From contig CAYSYM010000015.1 of the NCBI GenBank assembly GCA_964435115.1, positions 1 through 64,000 of the forward strand: 64,000 nucleotides of DNA. The letters run 5' to 3'. Within the stretch, counting starts at the first letter, position 1, and the number at the start of each line of letters is the position of its first letter. The notes beneath the pieces are model-generated. The model did not search any database. It saw only the letters and a program-made list of their open reading frames with translations, and was not told the origin of the DNA. This DNA is from CAYSYM01 sp964435115. GTDB lineage: Bacteria > Chloroflexota > UBA6077 > CF-72. The position numbers were made by a program, and so were the translations under genes. Below are positions 51,569-59,711 of the stretch, piece by piece.

Positions 51569-51976
51569 TCACCAGCTCGGCTGTTGGACCGCGAGCCCCG
51601 GTACGCGCCGAAAGTCGCGCACGTTCTCGGTGAAGACAGTGGAGCCCTCGGCGACCGCCGTGGCGGCGATCAGCAGGTCGTGCGTGCCGATCGGCTGGCC
51701 GGCCGCTGCCAGGTGTGCCAGGAGCTGGGCGTAGACGCGGGCAACCCGCAAGTCGAACGGACGAACCGGTAGGGCCGCGAGAACCGCTTCGACGAAGGCC
51801 TCCCGCCGCAATCGGCGGGCGGGCGCGTCGGCGCGAAAGACACCGGCTAGCAGCTCCGCTGCGGTGATGCTTGCCAGGGCCGCCTCTTCCGTACCGACGA
51901 GCCCGAGTGTGTGCTCAGGGGGGAGGCCGCGTCGCTCCAGGGCAATGAAGACGCTCGCGTCGATCAGGACGGCCAT
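51569..51976 (-). CDS. vapC: VapC-type PIN-domain toxin
   Basis: A 135-residue PIN-domain RNase: VLIDASVFIALERRGLP (first Asp), ASITAAELLAGV (Glu), PIGTHDLLIAATAVAEG (central Asp) and VFTENVRDFRRVPGL (last acidic site). ATG at 51976 overlaps the antitoxin by 13 bases. Confidence 0.92.
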   Translation of the reverse strand: MAVLIDASVFIALERRGLPPEHTLGLVGTEEAALASITAAELLAGVFRADAPARRLRREAFVEAVLAALPVRPFDLRVARVYAQLLAHLAAAGQPIGTHDLLIAATAVAEGSTVFTENVRDFRRVPGLAVQQPSW

Positions 51977-52233
51977 TCCGGGAACGCCGCCTTGGGCTGG
52001 CCTGCCTGGATGGCCTTGAGATCGTCTGCAAAGCCTTCGTCGGGCCAGTCGATGGTGCGCAACTGTGCGAGGAAGTCCGCGACTGTCACGCCGCGCGGGG
52101 TGGCTACCGGACTGAGCCGGGCAACCGGCTCTCCATTCCGCTCGACGAGGAATCGCTCGCCGCGGTGGCTGACGCGATTGAGCACGTCCGAGAGGTGCTC
52201 CGCCAATTCCGTCGCGCTGATCCTGCTTTCCAC
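51964..52233 (-). CDS. Phd/YefM-type antitoxin (VapB partner)
   Basis: An 89-residue protein with SRISATELAEHLSDVLNRVS and ERFLVERNGEPVARLSPV, the Phd/YefM DNA-binding fold, and a C-terminal toxin-binding tail. GTG at 52233 with AGGGGAG upstream. It represses its own promoter and neutralises VapC. Confidence 0.88.
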   Translation of the reverse strand: MESRISATELAEHLSDVLNRVSHRGERFLVERNGEPVARLSPVATPRGVTVADFLAQLRTIDWPDEGFADDLKAIQAGQPKAAFPEWPS

Positions 52234-52349
52234 CGCGGTACTCCCCTCGCTGCACACAGTACTCCAATTGAAGCCTGGCCACACAGACCCGTCGCCCTCG
52301 AGGCGACGAGCGCGGTCGCTTCCCTCGTAGGCCGCCATGCCGCCTTCCG

Positions 52350-52446
52350 GGCGGAGATGCTGGGCTGGCGGCACAGCGCCCGCACCCGCTCGACGAACCC
52401 GTCGGCGTGCGCGTCCACGTAGGCGAAGACCGGCCCGAGCGCGGCG
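52350..52446 (-). pseudogene. Truncated duplicate of the M20 peptidase N-terminus
   Basis: The minus strand reads ALGPVFAYVDAHADGFVERV and then RALCRQPSISA, closely matching the start of the intact M20 gene (ALEPVFAYVDANADAFVERL, RTLCRQPSVSA). At the DNA level the two stretches (51231-51316 and 52360-52447) share long identical blocks. Homology stops abruptly after about 32 codons, where the sequence continues into unrelated DNA upstream of the vapBC operon. Confidence 0.75.
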
Positions 52447-52557
52447 CTGCAGTTGTGGCTCGAGCGGGAGGTCTCTCACGCTGGACGCTCCCGGGGGTGG
52501 CCTCGCGGGTGTCGAACAGCGTGTGCCCGGGCTGGCACTCCTCTACGCTATCCCTCC

Positions 52558-52983
52558 ATGCACGATGGGATGCGGGCCTACACGACGCGGTGGCGGGTGC
52601 GGCAGTACGAGCTGGACGTCAACGGCCATGTGAACAACGCCGTCTATCTGAACTACGCCGAGCAGGTGGCCACCGAGCACGCGGAGCTCGCGGGCTTCGG
52701 GCACCAGTGGACCGTGGGGCAGCACGGCTCATGGGTGGTGCGCCGCCACGAGATCACGTACCTCCGCCCGGCGACGTTCGGCGACGAGCTGGAGCTAACC
52801 ACGCGGGTGGAGAGCATGCACGGCGCTCGCGCGGTCCGCCACACCACCATCGTCCTGGCCGGCACCGGCGAGCGGGTCGCGCACGTCGTGACCGAGTGGG
52901 TCTGGGTGCGGCTGCCCGATGGCCGCCCCGCGCGGATCCCGCCCGAGATCGTGCGGGCGTTCCAGGAAGCGGTGGGGGCGTAG
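52558..52983 (+). CDS. Acyl-CoA thioesterase, 4HBT hotdog fold
   Basis: A 141-residue single-domain hotdog enzyme. Catalytic Asp20 lies in YELDVNGHVNNAVYLNYAEQ, the 4-hydroxybenzoyl-CoA/acyl-ACP thioesterase signature; WVVRRHEITYLRPATFGDEL and VWVRLPDGRPARIPPEIV complete the family pattern. It would hydrolyse a fatty or aromatic acyl-thioester. ATG at 52558; TACGCT eight bases upstream is a possible -10 and no ribosome-binding site is obvious. Confidence 0.9.
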   Translation: MHDGMRAYTTRWRVRQYELDVNGHVNNAVYLNYAEQVATEHAELAGFGHQWTVGQHGSWVVRRHEITYLRPATFGDELELTTRVESMHGARAVRHTTIVLAGTGERVAHVVTEWVWVRLPDGRPARIPPEIVRAFQEAVGA

Positions 52984-53226
52984 GGCCCCCAGCTCTACGG
53001 GTCGCCGCACGACCGAGCCTCTCACTTCCCTCGCCCGGCCATCGCAGCGCAGGCCCGGGCACAGCGTGCGCGCCGCCCAGCCCTGCCTCGGCGTGACCTC
53101 CGCTCAGGGTCGGGCCAGATGGGTGCCCTGCCTCTTTCGCGCGAGTGCCCCACCGGATTGTCCGCTGGCGTCCAGCGGCCGACCCCGGCCGGGTTGTGCC
53201 GCCTGCCACACGAGGCCCAAGCAGAG

Positions 53227-54045
53227 CTACCTCCCATCGGCGATGGCCTCCGTCCACTGCCGGACGTGCTCGTGCGTCATCGGGTTGTCGGGCCGCAGCC
53301 GGGCATCCTCATACCCCCACCGATGCACGTCGAGCAGGTACTGCTCCCGCGAGAGGAGCGTCCCCTGGCACACGCGGTCGGCGGGCGGCATCTCGGTGGT
53401 CTCGACAAACAGCCGGTCGCACAGGCGGTGCATCACCCAGCTCGGGATGCGCCCGCGCTCGCTCGGGAAGCTGAACCCGAATAGCACCAGGTGGCTCAGC
53501 AGCACCCGCCAGTGCTCGTCGAACCGGGCGAGCAGGTGCGGCCAGTCGAGCCGCTCGCCGCAGGCGAGCAGCAGGTGGGCCACGTCGGCCCCGTCATACC
53601 GCTCGCGCTCCATGACGAACGCCTTCTGCCAGATCATCTCCTCGGGCGGACAGAGCTTCACCGCCATGCCGAGGACCTCGCCGCGGGGCGCGCGCTCGAA
53701 CCACCGGTTGTCCACGCGCGCCACGCCGTTCCCCGCGCTGAAGATGATGTCGACGTAGTCGCCGCCGCAGAAGGCCTTCCCGAGCCAGTGGGGGAAGGTC
53801 AGCTCCGTGGCGTAGCCGACCCGTTCGAGCGCGTCCAGCGCCGCCGGGGCATCGCTCGGGCGCAGGAAGACGTCGAGATCGTTGGTGTGGCGGTGGATCC
53901 CGGTGTAGTGGGCGAACGCGTAGGCGCCGCCGACCAGGTACGGCACCCCGGCGGCATCCAGGGCCGTGAGGGCGCAGCGGTAGAAGGCGGCGCCGCGCGG
54001 TTCAATCGCTGCCTGCCCGTTCGGCAGACTCGACCCTGCTGCCAT
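53227..54045 (-). CDS. Nucleotidyltransferase-fold protein
   Basis: A 272-residue protein. VPYLVGGAYAFAHYTGIHRH followed by TNDLDVFLRP is the GG...DxD signature of the pol-beta nucleotidyltransferase superfamily (Asp-Leu-Asp). The middle EEMIWQKAFVMERERYDGAD resembles the region seen in AbiEii/DUF6036-like proteins. ATG at 54045 with AGGCGAC upstream; an earlier in-frame ATG would include repeat-derived sequence. Could be an antibiotic- or tRNA-modifying enzyme or a toxin-like transferase; substrate unknown. Confidence 0.75.
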   Translation of the reverse strand: MAAGSSLPNGQAAIEPRGAAFYRCALTALDAAGVPYLVGGAYAFAHYTGIHRHTNDLDVFLRPSDAPAALDALERVGYATELTFPHWLGKAFCGGDYVDIIFSAGNGVARVDNRWFERAPRGEVLGMAVKLCPPEEMIWQKAFVMERERYDGADVAHLLLACGERLDWPHLLARFDEHWRVLLSHLVLFGFSFPSERGRIPSWVMHRLCDRLFVETTEMPPADRVCQGTLLSREQYLLDVHRWGYEDARLRPDNPMTHEHVRQWTEAIADGR

Positions 54046-54092
54046 GTCGCCTGCGGCGGTGCCCCCGAGCGTGTCATGGGTGATGGAGCTAC

Positions 54093-54111
54093 TGCCCAAT
54101 ACCCACACCCA
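54093..54111. repeat. Short dispersed-repeat copy
   Basis: TGCCCAATACCCACACCCA upstream of the nucleotidyltransferase gene, a degenerate complement-orientation copy. Confidence 0.5.
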
Positions 54112-54270
54112 TCTCTGGGGCGGTCCGCCCTCCCTTCGCCCCCTGCGTGGTCTCGCCCTGCCTCGCCGGGCTGGGCGGTGCTGGAAGGGAAGAGCAGGAT
54201 GCGTGCCCGGCCCGCGACCTGGGGGCGCCGCCCGGGGTCGAAGGTCGCGCTGATTTCCTGGCGTGGTGGC

Positions 54271-55440
54271 TCACGCGCCGCGTCGGCCGCCCGGACGCCC
54301 GGCCAGCAGCCCGGCGATGCCCAGCAGGCCGCCCACGAGGGGCAGCAGCGTCAGCGCCGGCCCGAGGCCGATCCGGCCGGCGACGGCCCCGGCGACGATG
54401 GGCGCCGCGATGGCCCCCGCGTCACCGCCCGCGGTGATCAGCGCCGAGGCGGTGCCCCGCTTCAAGACGCCCCGTTCGCTCAGCTCGACCGTGCTCATGG
54501 CGTTGGCCAGCACACCCCCGGCCCGACCCACGCCGGCCACCGCGAACAGGGTCAGCAGCAGCGGTGGGGCAGTCGTCAGCGGCACGAGCGCGAAGGCGCT
54601 GCCAGCCAGCCCGGCGCCGACCGAGCCGAGCGCAACCGGTCCCAGCCGGCGCACCACCAGCCCGCCAAAGGGGCGCACGATGACGTTACTGAGCGACTGC
54701 AGCCCGCGCGCCGTGCCCGCGACCGACAGGGTCTGGCCGATCGAGAGCACGTACAACGGGAAGAGGGTCGACAGCGTCTGGTTGACGAAGTTGACGCTGA
54801 ACGCCAGGATCGGCACCGCCCGCACCTCCGGGTGCAGCAGCGTCCTCCAGGCGCTCGGCACCGGCCCCGTCGTCGCCAGCGGCGCGCTGATCGTCGCGGC
54901 GGGCTTGCTGACCAGCAGAGCGCCGAGGGGTGCCAGCGCCGCGACGGTGAACGCCACACCGTAGCCAAAGTGGTCCGCCAGGAACCCCGAGGCGAAGTTC
55001 CCGGTGGCGTACCCAGCCGCCATGCTGGCCGTGTAGAAGGCCGTCGCCCGCGCCCGGTTCGTGCCCGTGGACACGCCGAGGAAGACCGCGAAGTTGAGGG
55101 TCGTCGCGGTGCCAAAGGCGAGCCCGTGGAGGACGCGCACGCTCCAGAACGCCCAGGCGACCACCGCCATCGGGTAGAGCGCCAGCGCCGCCGCATAGGC
55201 GAGACCGGCCACGACCAGCCAGGCATGAGGGTGCCTCCCCTCGGCCAGGCGGCCAGCCGGGAGGCGCGAGGCGAGGCTGGCGATGGCGTACGCGGAGACG
55301 AGGACGCCGATGTCGGCGAGTGGGTAGCCCAGGCTCTGGAGGAATGGCGACGCGATAGTCGAGACCAGCCCATCCGCGGAGGTGAGCAGCAGCAGCGCCA
55401 GGTACACCCGCGCCGTCTCGCCGCTGGCGAGGCTTCGCAT
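54271..55440 (-). CDS. Major facilitator superfamily exporter
   Basis: A 389-residue protein with 12 hydrophobic helices. The A-motif region between helices 2 and 3 reads SRLPAGRLAEGRHPHAW, and the second half repeats it as FGGLVVRRLGPVALG. The size and layout fit a drug or metabolite efflux pump of the MFS. ATG at 55440, 20 bases after the terminase stop on the same strand. Substrate unknown. Confidence 0.85.
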   Translation of the reverse strand: MRSLASGETARVYLALLLLTSADGLVSTIASPFLQSLGYPLADIGVLVSAYAIASLASRLPAGRLAEGRHPHAWLVVAGLAYAAALALYPMAVVAWAFWSVRVLHGLAFGTATTLNFAVFLGVSTGTNRARATAFYTASMAAGYATGNFASGFLADHFGYGVAFTVAALAPLGALLVSKPAATISAPLATTGPVPSAWRTLLHPEVRAVPILAFSVNFVNQTLSTLFPLYVLSIGQTLSVAGTARGLQSLSNVIVRPFGGLVVRRLGPVALGSVGAGLAGSAFALVPLTTAPPLLLTLFAVAGVGRAGGVLANAMSTVELSERGVLKRGTASALITAGGDAGAIAAPIVAGAVAGRIGLGPALTLLPLVGGLLGIAGLLAGRPGGRRGA

Positions 55441-55460
55441 GGAGAGGAAGGGTACGCGCC

Positions 55461-56972
55461 TCAGCCGTCGCGCAGCGCCCGCCCCTCTGCCCGCCGGATC
55501 GCCACGGGCGCCGCGGCCTCGACGGCCAGAGCCAGGGCCACCAGCATGTCGTCGTGCCCCTGGCTGGGCGGGACGAAGAAGTTGAGCTGGTGGTCGTGGC
55601 CGCCGCGGCGGAGCGTGTGTCGCGCCAGCTCGGCCTCGCGCAGCAGCTCGCGACGCTCGGGGGTCTCGTCGCGGTAGACCTGCACGCGGCCGGCGTTGAT
55701 CGCCGCGAGGAGCTGGTAGCCCAGACGTGACTTGCCCGGCGCGGTGAAGGTGAACGGCTGGACCGTCCGCTCGCCCAGCGCCTTGACAAGCAGGCTGGCC
55801 AGCCCCGTGCCGATCCCAGTAGCGTCGACGACTACCCGCCCGCAGCCCCACCGCCGGAGCTCGAAGACGAGCTGCTCGACCAGGGCGTGGTGCGGGCGGC
55901 CGGTCCACCACAGGAGCTGGACGAACCGGAGCCGGGGCTCCCGCACGGCGTCGGCGATGCGGCCCCAGTCCAGCTCGGCGATGGCCACCACCGTGCTGTC
56001 CCTGCCCGGCGCCCGCCGGCGCACGATGGCGTCCACCGAACGTAGCTCGTCCTCGCCCGCCACGTCGATCCCGGCAACGTACTCCCGACCGGCCTGTGGG
56101 TCGCGCCGTAGCGGGAAGTCGCCCACGAGCAGCGCGCGCTGCTGCTCCGAGAGGAAGCGACTCACGTCCTCGAGCGGCTGGAGCAGGTACTGCGTGCGGA
56201 AGACGGGGTGGCCTTCGCCCAGCCGCGTTCGCTCGCTCCGGACGAACTGGCCGTAGGCCGGGTTGTGGCGGGCCACCTCTTCCCACCCCGCCTCGAAGTG
56301 GCGGCGGATCCCGTCTTCGGCTTCCAGCGCCAGGTGGTGCTGGCGCATGCGCTCCAGCAGACAGTCGCCGTCCAGCGCCGTCCCGTACAGGACGACCGTA
56401 CAGTTCGCAGTACTACCCATCGGCCGGAACACGCGCAGGTACTGCTCCTCGTCGACGTCCTGCGCCTCGTCCACCTCGAGCAGGTGGTTCGCGGTCGCGC
56501 CGACGACGTTGGCGGCCGGGTCGGCCGAGTAGAAGGTGAGCGAGGCCCGGCCCAGCCGCACGCGGTTGCCGTGCTCCATACGGGCCGCGCGGCGCAGGAG
56601 CTCCACCCCCGCGAGGACGCGTCGCAGCCGCTCGATGGAGGTGTGGAGCTGGGGGTGGAAGGTGGGCGCCGCCTTGACGAGGTGCCCGCCCCGGTAGCGG
56701 TAGCGGTGCAGCAGGAATGCCTCAAGCTGCGCGCTCAGCTCGTTCTTGCCCGCCTGCCGGGGAAGCATGACGGTGAAGGTGAGCCCGCCGCGCCGGCGCA
56801 CCGAGTCCAGGATGGCGGTGGCCGGGGCGAGCTGGTACGGCCGTAACGGCCGGCCGGAGACGACCCGCGAGAAGTAGGCGAAGTCGTGGCTCAGCCGGTG
56901 GAGGGCCAGCTCACGCCCGATTGCCGGCAGCCGTCGCTCGGGAGACATCCTCTCTGAATACAGCTCATCCAT
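55461..56972 (-). CDS. Phage terminase large subunit
   Basis: A 503-residue packaging motor. ATPase: Walker A-like VMLPRQAGKNELSAQ and Walker B LLEVDEAQDVDEEQ; nuclease (RNase H-like): YVAGIDVAGEDE, VVVDATGIGTGLASLLVKAL and GHDDMLVALALA near the C-terminus. It cuts and pumps DNA into a capsid through the portal. ATG at 56972 is used; a TTG at 57050 or an ATG at 56948 (six bases after TATTCA) are alternatives. It lies six kilobases from the portal gene, with ordinary cellular genes in between, and no small terminase subunit is adjacent. Confidence 0.88.
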   Translation of the reverse strand: MDELYSERMSPERRLPAIGRELALHRLSHDFAYFSRVVSGRPLRPYQLAPATAILDSVRRRGGLTFTVMLPRQAGKNELSAQLEAFLLHRYRYRGGHLVKAAPTFHPQLHTSIERLRRVLAGVELLRRAARMEHGNRVRLGRASLTFYSADPAANVVGATANHLLEVDEAQDVDEEQYLRVFRPMGSTANCTVVLYGTALDGDCLLERMRQHHLALEAEDGIRRHFEAGWEEVARHNPAYGQFVRSERTRLGEGHPVFRTQYLLQPLEDVSRFLSEQQRALLVGDFPLRRDPQAGREYVAGIDVAGEDELRSVDAIVRRRAPGRDSTVVAIAELDWGRIADAVREPRLRFVQLLWWTGRPHHALVEQLVFELRRWGCGRVVVDATGIGTGLASLLVKALGERTVQPFTFTAPGKSRLGYQLLAAINAGRVQVYRDETPERRELLREAELARHTLRRGGHDHQLNFFVPPSQGHDDMLVALALAVEAAAPVAIRRAEGRALRDG

Positions 56973-57076
56973 GCGGACGCGCTGTACCCACCCGGCTGCC
57001 CCATCCCTCCGCCTTGGCGGCCATGCCGGTGGGTGGACGTCCGCTGTCAACGAGAAGGCTCGGTCCGCCGTGCTGA

Positions 57077-57094
57077 CAGCGGAAATTCCCGCTG
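57077..57094. promoter_or_regulatory. Near-palindrome upstream of the terminase gene
   Basis: CAGCGGAAATTCCCGCTG is symmetric at 16 of 18 positions. It lies about 105 bases before the terminase ATG and could be an operator. The nearby minus-strand TTGACA (57050-57045) has no well-placed -10. Confidence 0.35.
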
Positions 57095-57140
57095 GCTGAT
57101 AGTTGACGGGTGGGAACTTGAGGCAAGCAGCGCGATGCGC

Positions 57141-58097
57141 TTAGCCCAGGCCGTCCGTGCCGGCGCCGCTGACCACCGCGCACACGCGGGCTCCCGCCGC
57201 CGGGCGCAGCTTGCCAGACAGGAGCGCCGCCGTCGTAGCCGCGCCGCTCAGCTCTGCCGCCACGCCCATCTCGAACCAGAGCCAGCGAGCCGCCTCGCGC
57301 ATCTCGTCGTCGGTCACCAGCACGATCTCGTCCAGGTGCTCGCGGATGAGGTCCAGATTCAGGTCAGCGCTCAGCCGCGGGGCAAGCGTGTTGGCCGCGG
57401 TGCGGATCTCGGCGAGCTCCACCAGGCGGCCTGCCTTCACGCTCTCGGACAGCGTCGGCGCGCCGACGGGCTCCACGCCGACCACCCGCAGGCCCGGCTT
57501 CGCCGCCCTGGCTGCCAGCCCGACGCCGCTGGCCAGCCCGCCGCCGCCTATGGCGGCCACGAACACGTCCACGTCTGGCCAGTCCTCCAGCACTTCCAGG
57601 GCGAGCGTACCCTGCCCGGCGATCACTCGCGGATCGGCGAACGGGTGGACGTAGGTTAAGCCGTGCTGCTCGGCCGCCCGCAACGCCGCCCGGTTGGCGT
57701 CGTCCCAGACCTCCCCTTCCACGACCACACGCGCACCCCAGCGCTCGATCTTGTCGCGCTTCGACGGCGGAGTGTTGCGCGGCAGGTAGATCGTGGCGGG
57801 GACCCGGGCCAGCCAACCGGCGTAGGCGACGCCGAGCCCGTGATTGCCGCCAGATGCCGTGACGATCCCCCGTCGCAGCGCATCGCTCGGCAGCGAGAGC
57901 GCCGTGTTGATGGCGCCCCGCGCCTTGAACGAGCCGGTGACCTGGAGGTTCTCGAGCTTCAGGGACACGTCGACGCCGTGGACGGCCGGCTCACGGACCG
58001 GCCACGCGCGCACCAGGGGCGTTCGTCGCACGTACTCGGCAATCCGCTCGCGCGCCGCCCGCACGTCGGCGAGTTGGACCGTGGCGGCTCCTCTCAC
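57141..58097 (-). CDS. Threonine/serine dehydratase-like PLP enzyme
   Basis: A 318-residue fold-type II PLP enzyme. Schiff-base Lys58 lies in VTGSFKARGAIN; the phosphate loop is TASGGNHGLGVAYAGWL; the third glycine-rich segment is FVAAIGGGGLASGVGLAA; SGAGTDG is near the C-terminus. No C-terminal ACT regulatory domain, so it is the catabolic or small racemase/dehydratase kind. GTG at 58097 has an AGAAT element about seven bases upstream (leaderless?). Confidence 0.9.
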   Translation of the reverse strand: MRGAATVQLADVRAARERIAEYVRRTPLVRAWPVREPAVHGVDVSLKLENLQVTGSFKARGAINTALSLPSDALRRGIVTASGGNHGLGVAYAGWLARVPATIYLPRNTPPSKRDKIERWGARVVVEGEVWDDANRAALRAAEQHGLTYVHPFADPRVIAGQGTLALEVLEDWPDVDVFVAAIGGGGLASGVGLAARAAKPGLRVVGVEPVGAPTLSESVKAGRLVELAEIRTAANTLAPRLSADLNLDLIREHLDEIVLVTDDEMREAARWLWFEMGVAAELSGAATTAALLSGKLRPAAGARVCAVVSGAGTDGLG

Positions 58098-58374
58098 GCG
58101 TGCGATTCTGGCAGACCGCGTGGGATCCACGACGCCGGCGCGCCCGCCTGCTGGTCCGCCCATCACAGCGCTCCACGCTCGGCGACCTCCGGCCTGGGGA
58201 AGAAGCGCAGGATCCCGGCTACCTCCTCCCAGAGCCCCAGCGAAGCGTGCGGCGCGCCAGGCCATGCGCAGCAGGCAGATCGAGCCAGGGCCATTCGCCC
58301 CTGGCCGGCTCCGACGCCGAGGGGCCAGGTCCCGGGTAGGGCGTGTAAGCCGGCAGCGGGCGTCGGTGCGCCGC

Positions 58375-58380
58375 TATGAT
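58375..58380 (+). promoter_or_regulatory. -10 box upstream of ispH
   Basis: TATGAT at 58375-58380; the start point would be about ten bases before the ATG at 58398. No clear -35. Confidence 0.4.
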
Positions 58381-58397
58381 TGCCGCAGAGACGCCCG

Positions 58398-59387
58398 ATG
58401 GCCGGCCCCACCCGCTCCTTCCAGGTGCTCCTCGCGGCCCCACGCGGCGTCTGCGCCGGCGTCGAGCGGGCCATCCAGACCGTCGAGCTGGCCCTGGCGC
58501 GCCGTGCGCCAGGCGATGCGCGGCCCGTCTACGTGCGGCACGAGATCGTCCACAACCGCGCCGTCGTGGAGGGCTTGCGCGCGCGTGGCGCCGTGTTCGT
58601 GGAGGACACGCGCGAGATCCCGGAGGGCGCCACCACGGTCTTCTCGGCGCACGGCGTCTCACCTCGCGTGTGGGCGGAGGCAGCCGAGCGCCGGCTCGCG
58701 GCCATCGACGCGACCTGCCCGCTCGTCTCGCGCGTCCACGCCGCAGTCCGGCGACACGCGGCGCGCGGGTACACCATCCTGTTCGTCGGCCACGCCGGCC
58801 ACCCGGAGGTGGAAGGGGTCATGGGCGAGGCGCCGGAGCGGGTGAAGCTGGTCCAGACGCTCGAGGATGCCCGTTCCGTCGAGGTCGCGGACCCGGCACG
58901 CGTGGCCTACGCCTCCCAGACGACCCTGAGCCTCGACGACGTGGCCGCGATCGTCGCCGTCCTGCGGCGCCGCTTCCCGGCGCTGGTCGGGCCCCAGGCG
59001 GGCGACGTGTGCTACGCGACGCAGAACCGGCAGGAGGCGGTGCGGGCCCTGGTGGAGCGCCACGGGGCCGAGCTGGTGCTGGTGCTCGGCTCGCCCAGCT
59101 CCTCCAACTCCAACCGGCTGCGCGAGGTGGCCCTCGTCGCCGGGGCGCGGTCCGCCCACCTGATCGGGTCCGCGGCCGAGCTCGAGCCAACCTGGCTCGC
59201 CGGGGTCCGACAGGTCGGCGTGACGGCGGGCGCATCGACGCCTGAGTGGCTGGTGCAGGCGCTGCTCGACCGCCTGCGCACGCTGGGCGCCACCGACGTC
59301 CGGACGGTGGAGACGCGGGTCGAGGACGTCTTCTTCGCGCCACCACCGCTGCCCGGCCGGCGGCCGGCACCCGCGCCCGCCGGCTGA
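58398..59387 (+). CDS. ispH: 4-hydroxy-3-methylbut-2-enyl diphosphate reductase
   Basis: A 329-residue IspH/LytB, the last enzyme of the MEP isoprenoid pathway, which reduces HMBPP to IPP and DMAPP using a [4Fe-4S] cluster. The three cluster cysteines are Cys19 (APRGVCAGVERAI), Cys107 (IDATCPLVSRVH) and Cys205 (GDVCYATQNRQEAV); the substrate-binding SSNSNRL and EHG-like AHG motifs are also present. ATG at 58398. Confidence 0.96.
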   Translation: MAGPTRSFQVLLAAPRGVCAGVERAIQTVELALARRAPGDARPVYVRHEIVHNRAVVEGLRARGAVFVEDTREIPEGATTVFSAHGVSPRVWAEAAERRLAAIDATCPLVSRVHAAVRRHAARGYTILFVGHAGHPEVEGVMGEAPERVKLVQTLEDARSVEVADPARVAYASQTTLSLDDVAAIVAVLRRRFPALVGPQAGDVCYATQNRQEAVRALVERHGAELVLVLGSPSSSNSNRLREVALVAGARSAHLIGSAAELEPTWLAGVRQVGVTAGASTPEWLVQALLDRLRTLGATDVRTVETRVEDVFFAPPPLPGRRPAPAPAG

Positions 59388-59397
59388 GCCCGCTGGT

Positions 59398-59466
59398 CGA
59401 TACCGGGTGCCAGGTGGTCGGGCGCCAGGGAGCAACACCCGATACCCAGCCCCGCCACCTGGCACG
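59398..59466. repeat. Dispersed repeat with an 11-base inverted repeat
   Basis: GTGCCAGGTGG (59407-59417) and its exact complement CCACCTGGCAC (59455-59465) enclose GGTCGGGCGCCAGGG and CAACACCCGATACCCAG-type units. It lies between ispH and the rubredoxin-like gene and could also work as an ispH terminator. Confidence 0.75.
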
Positions 59467-59488
59467 GCACACGCCGAGCGCGTATCCT
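59459..59488 (+). promoter_or_regulatory. Candidate promoter of the rubredoxin-like gene
   Basis: CTGGCA (59459-59464), 18-base spacer, TATCCT (59483-59488), nine bases before the ATG at 59498. Confidence 0.4.
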
Positions 59489-59497
59489 GCCGCCGCC

Positions 59498-59674
59498 ATG
59501 ACCGAGAAGACCGGCGCGCTCCGCACGCGCGCGGCGGAGACGCCGACGACCTGGCGCTGCCTCACCTGTCAGTACGAGGTGGTCAGCGCGATCCTGCCGC
59601 GGAAGTGCCCGCGCTGCGGGGCCTCCCGGGTCAAGTTCGTCGAGGTCGGCGCCCCCGGCGCCGCCGACGAGTAA
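59498..59674 (+). CDS. 58-residue rubredoxin-like zinc/iron mini-protein
   Basis: Sequence TTWRCLTCQYEVVSAILPRK followed by CPRCGASRVKF: two CxxC knuckles 14 residues apart, matching the rubredoxin-like domain found at the C-terminus of rubrerythrins and as free mini-proteins. It would bind Fe or Zn and act as an electron carrier or structural partner. ATG at 59498; the tail is acidic. It ends just before a strong hairpin shared with the convergent membrane-protein gene. Confidence 0.72.
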   Translation: MTEKTGALRTRAAETPTTWRCLTCQYEVVSAILPRKCPRCGASRVKFVEVGAPGAADE

Positions 59675-59676
59675 CC

Positions 59677-59701
59677 CCGGGCCTCCGGGCGGGAGGCCCG
59701 G
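59677..59701. terminator. Strong bidirectional hairpin between convergent genes
   Basis: CCGGGCCTCC (59677-59686), loop GGGCG, GGAGGCCCGG (59692-59701): ten perfect base pairs, three bases after the rubredoxin-like stop and ten before the end of the opposing gene. There is no T-run on either strand. Confidence 0.55.
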
Positions 59702-59711
59702 CCCGACATGG

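Noticed and set aside
52984..53226. Possible gene in the gap between the thioesterase and the nucleotidyltransferase
   Set aside because: Frames here are Arg/Pro-rich and lack a ribosome-binding site or domain pattern.
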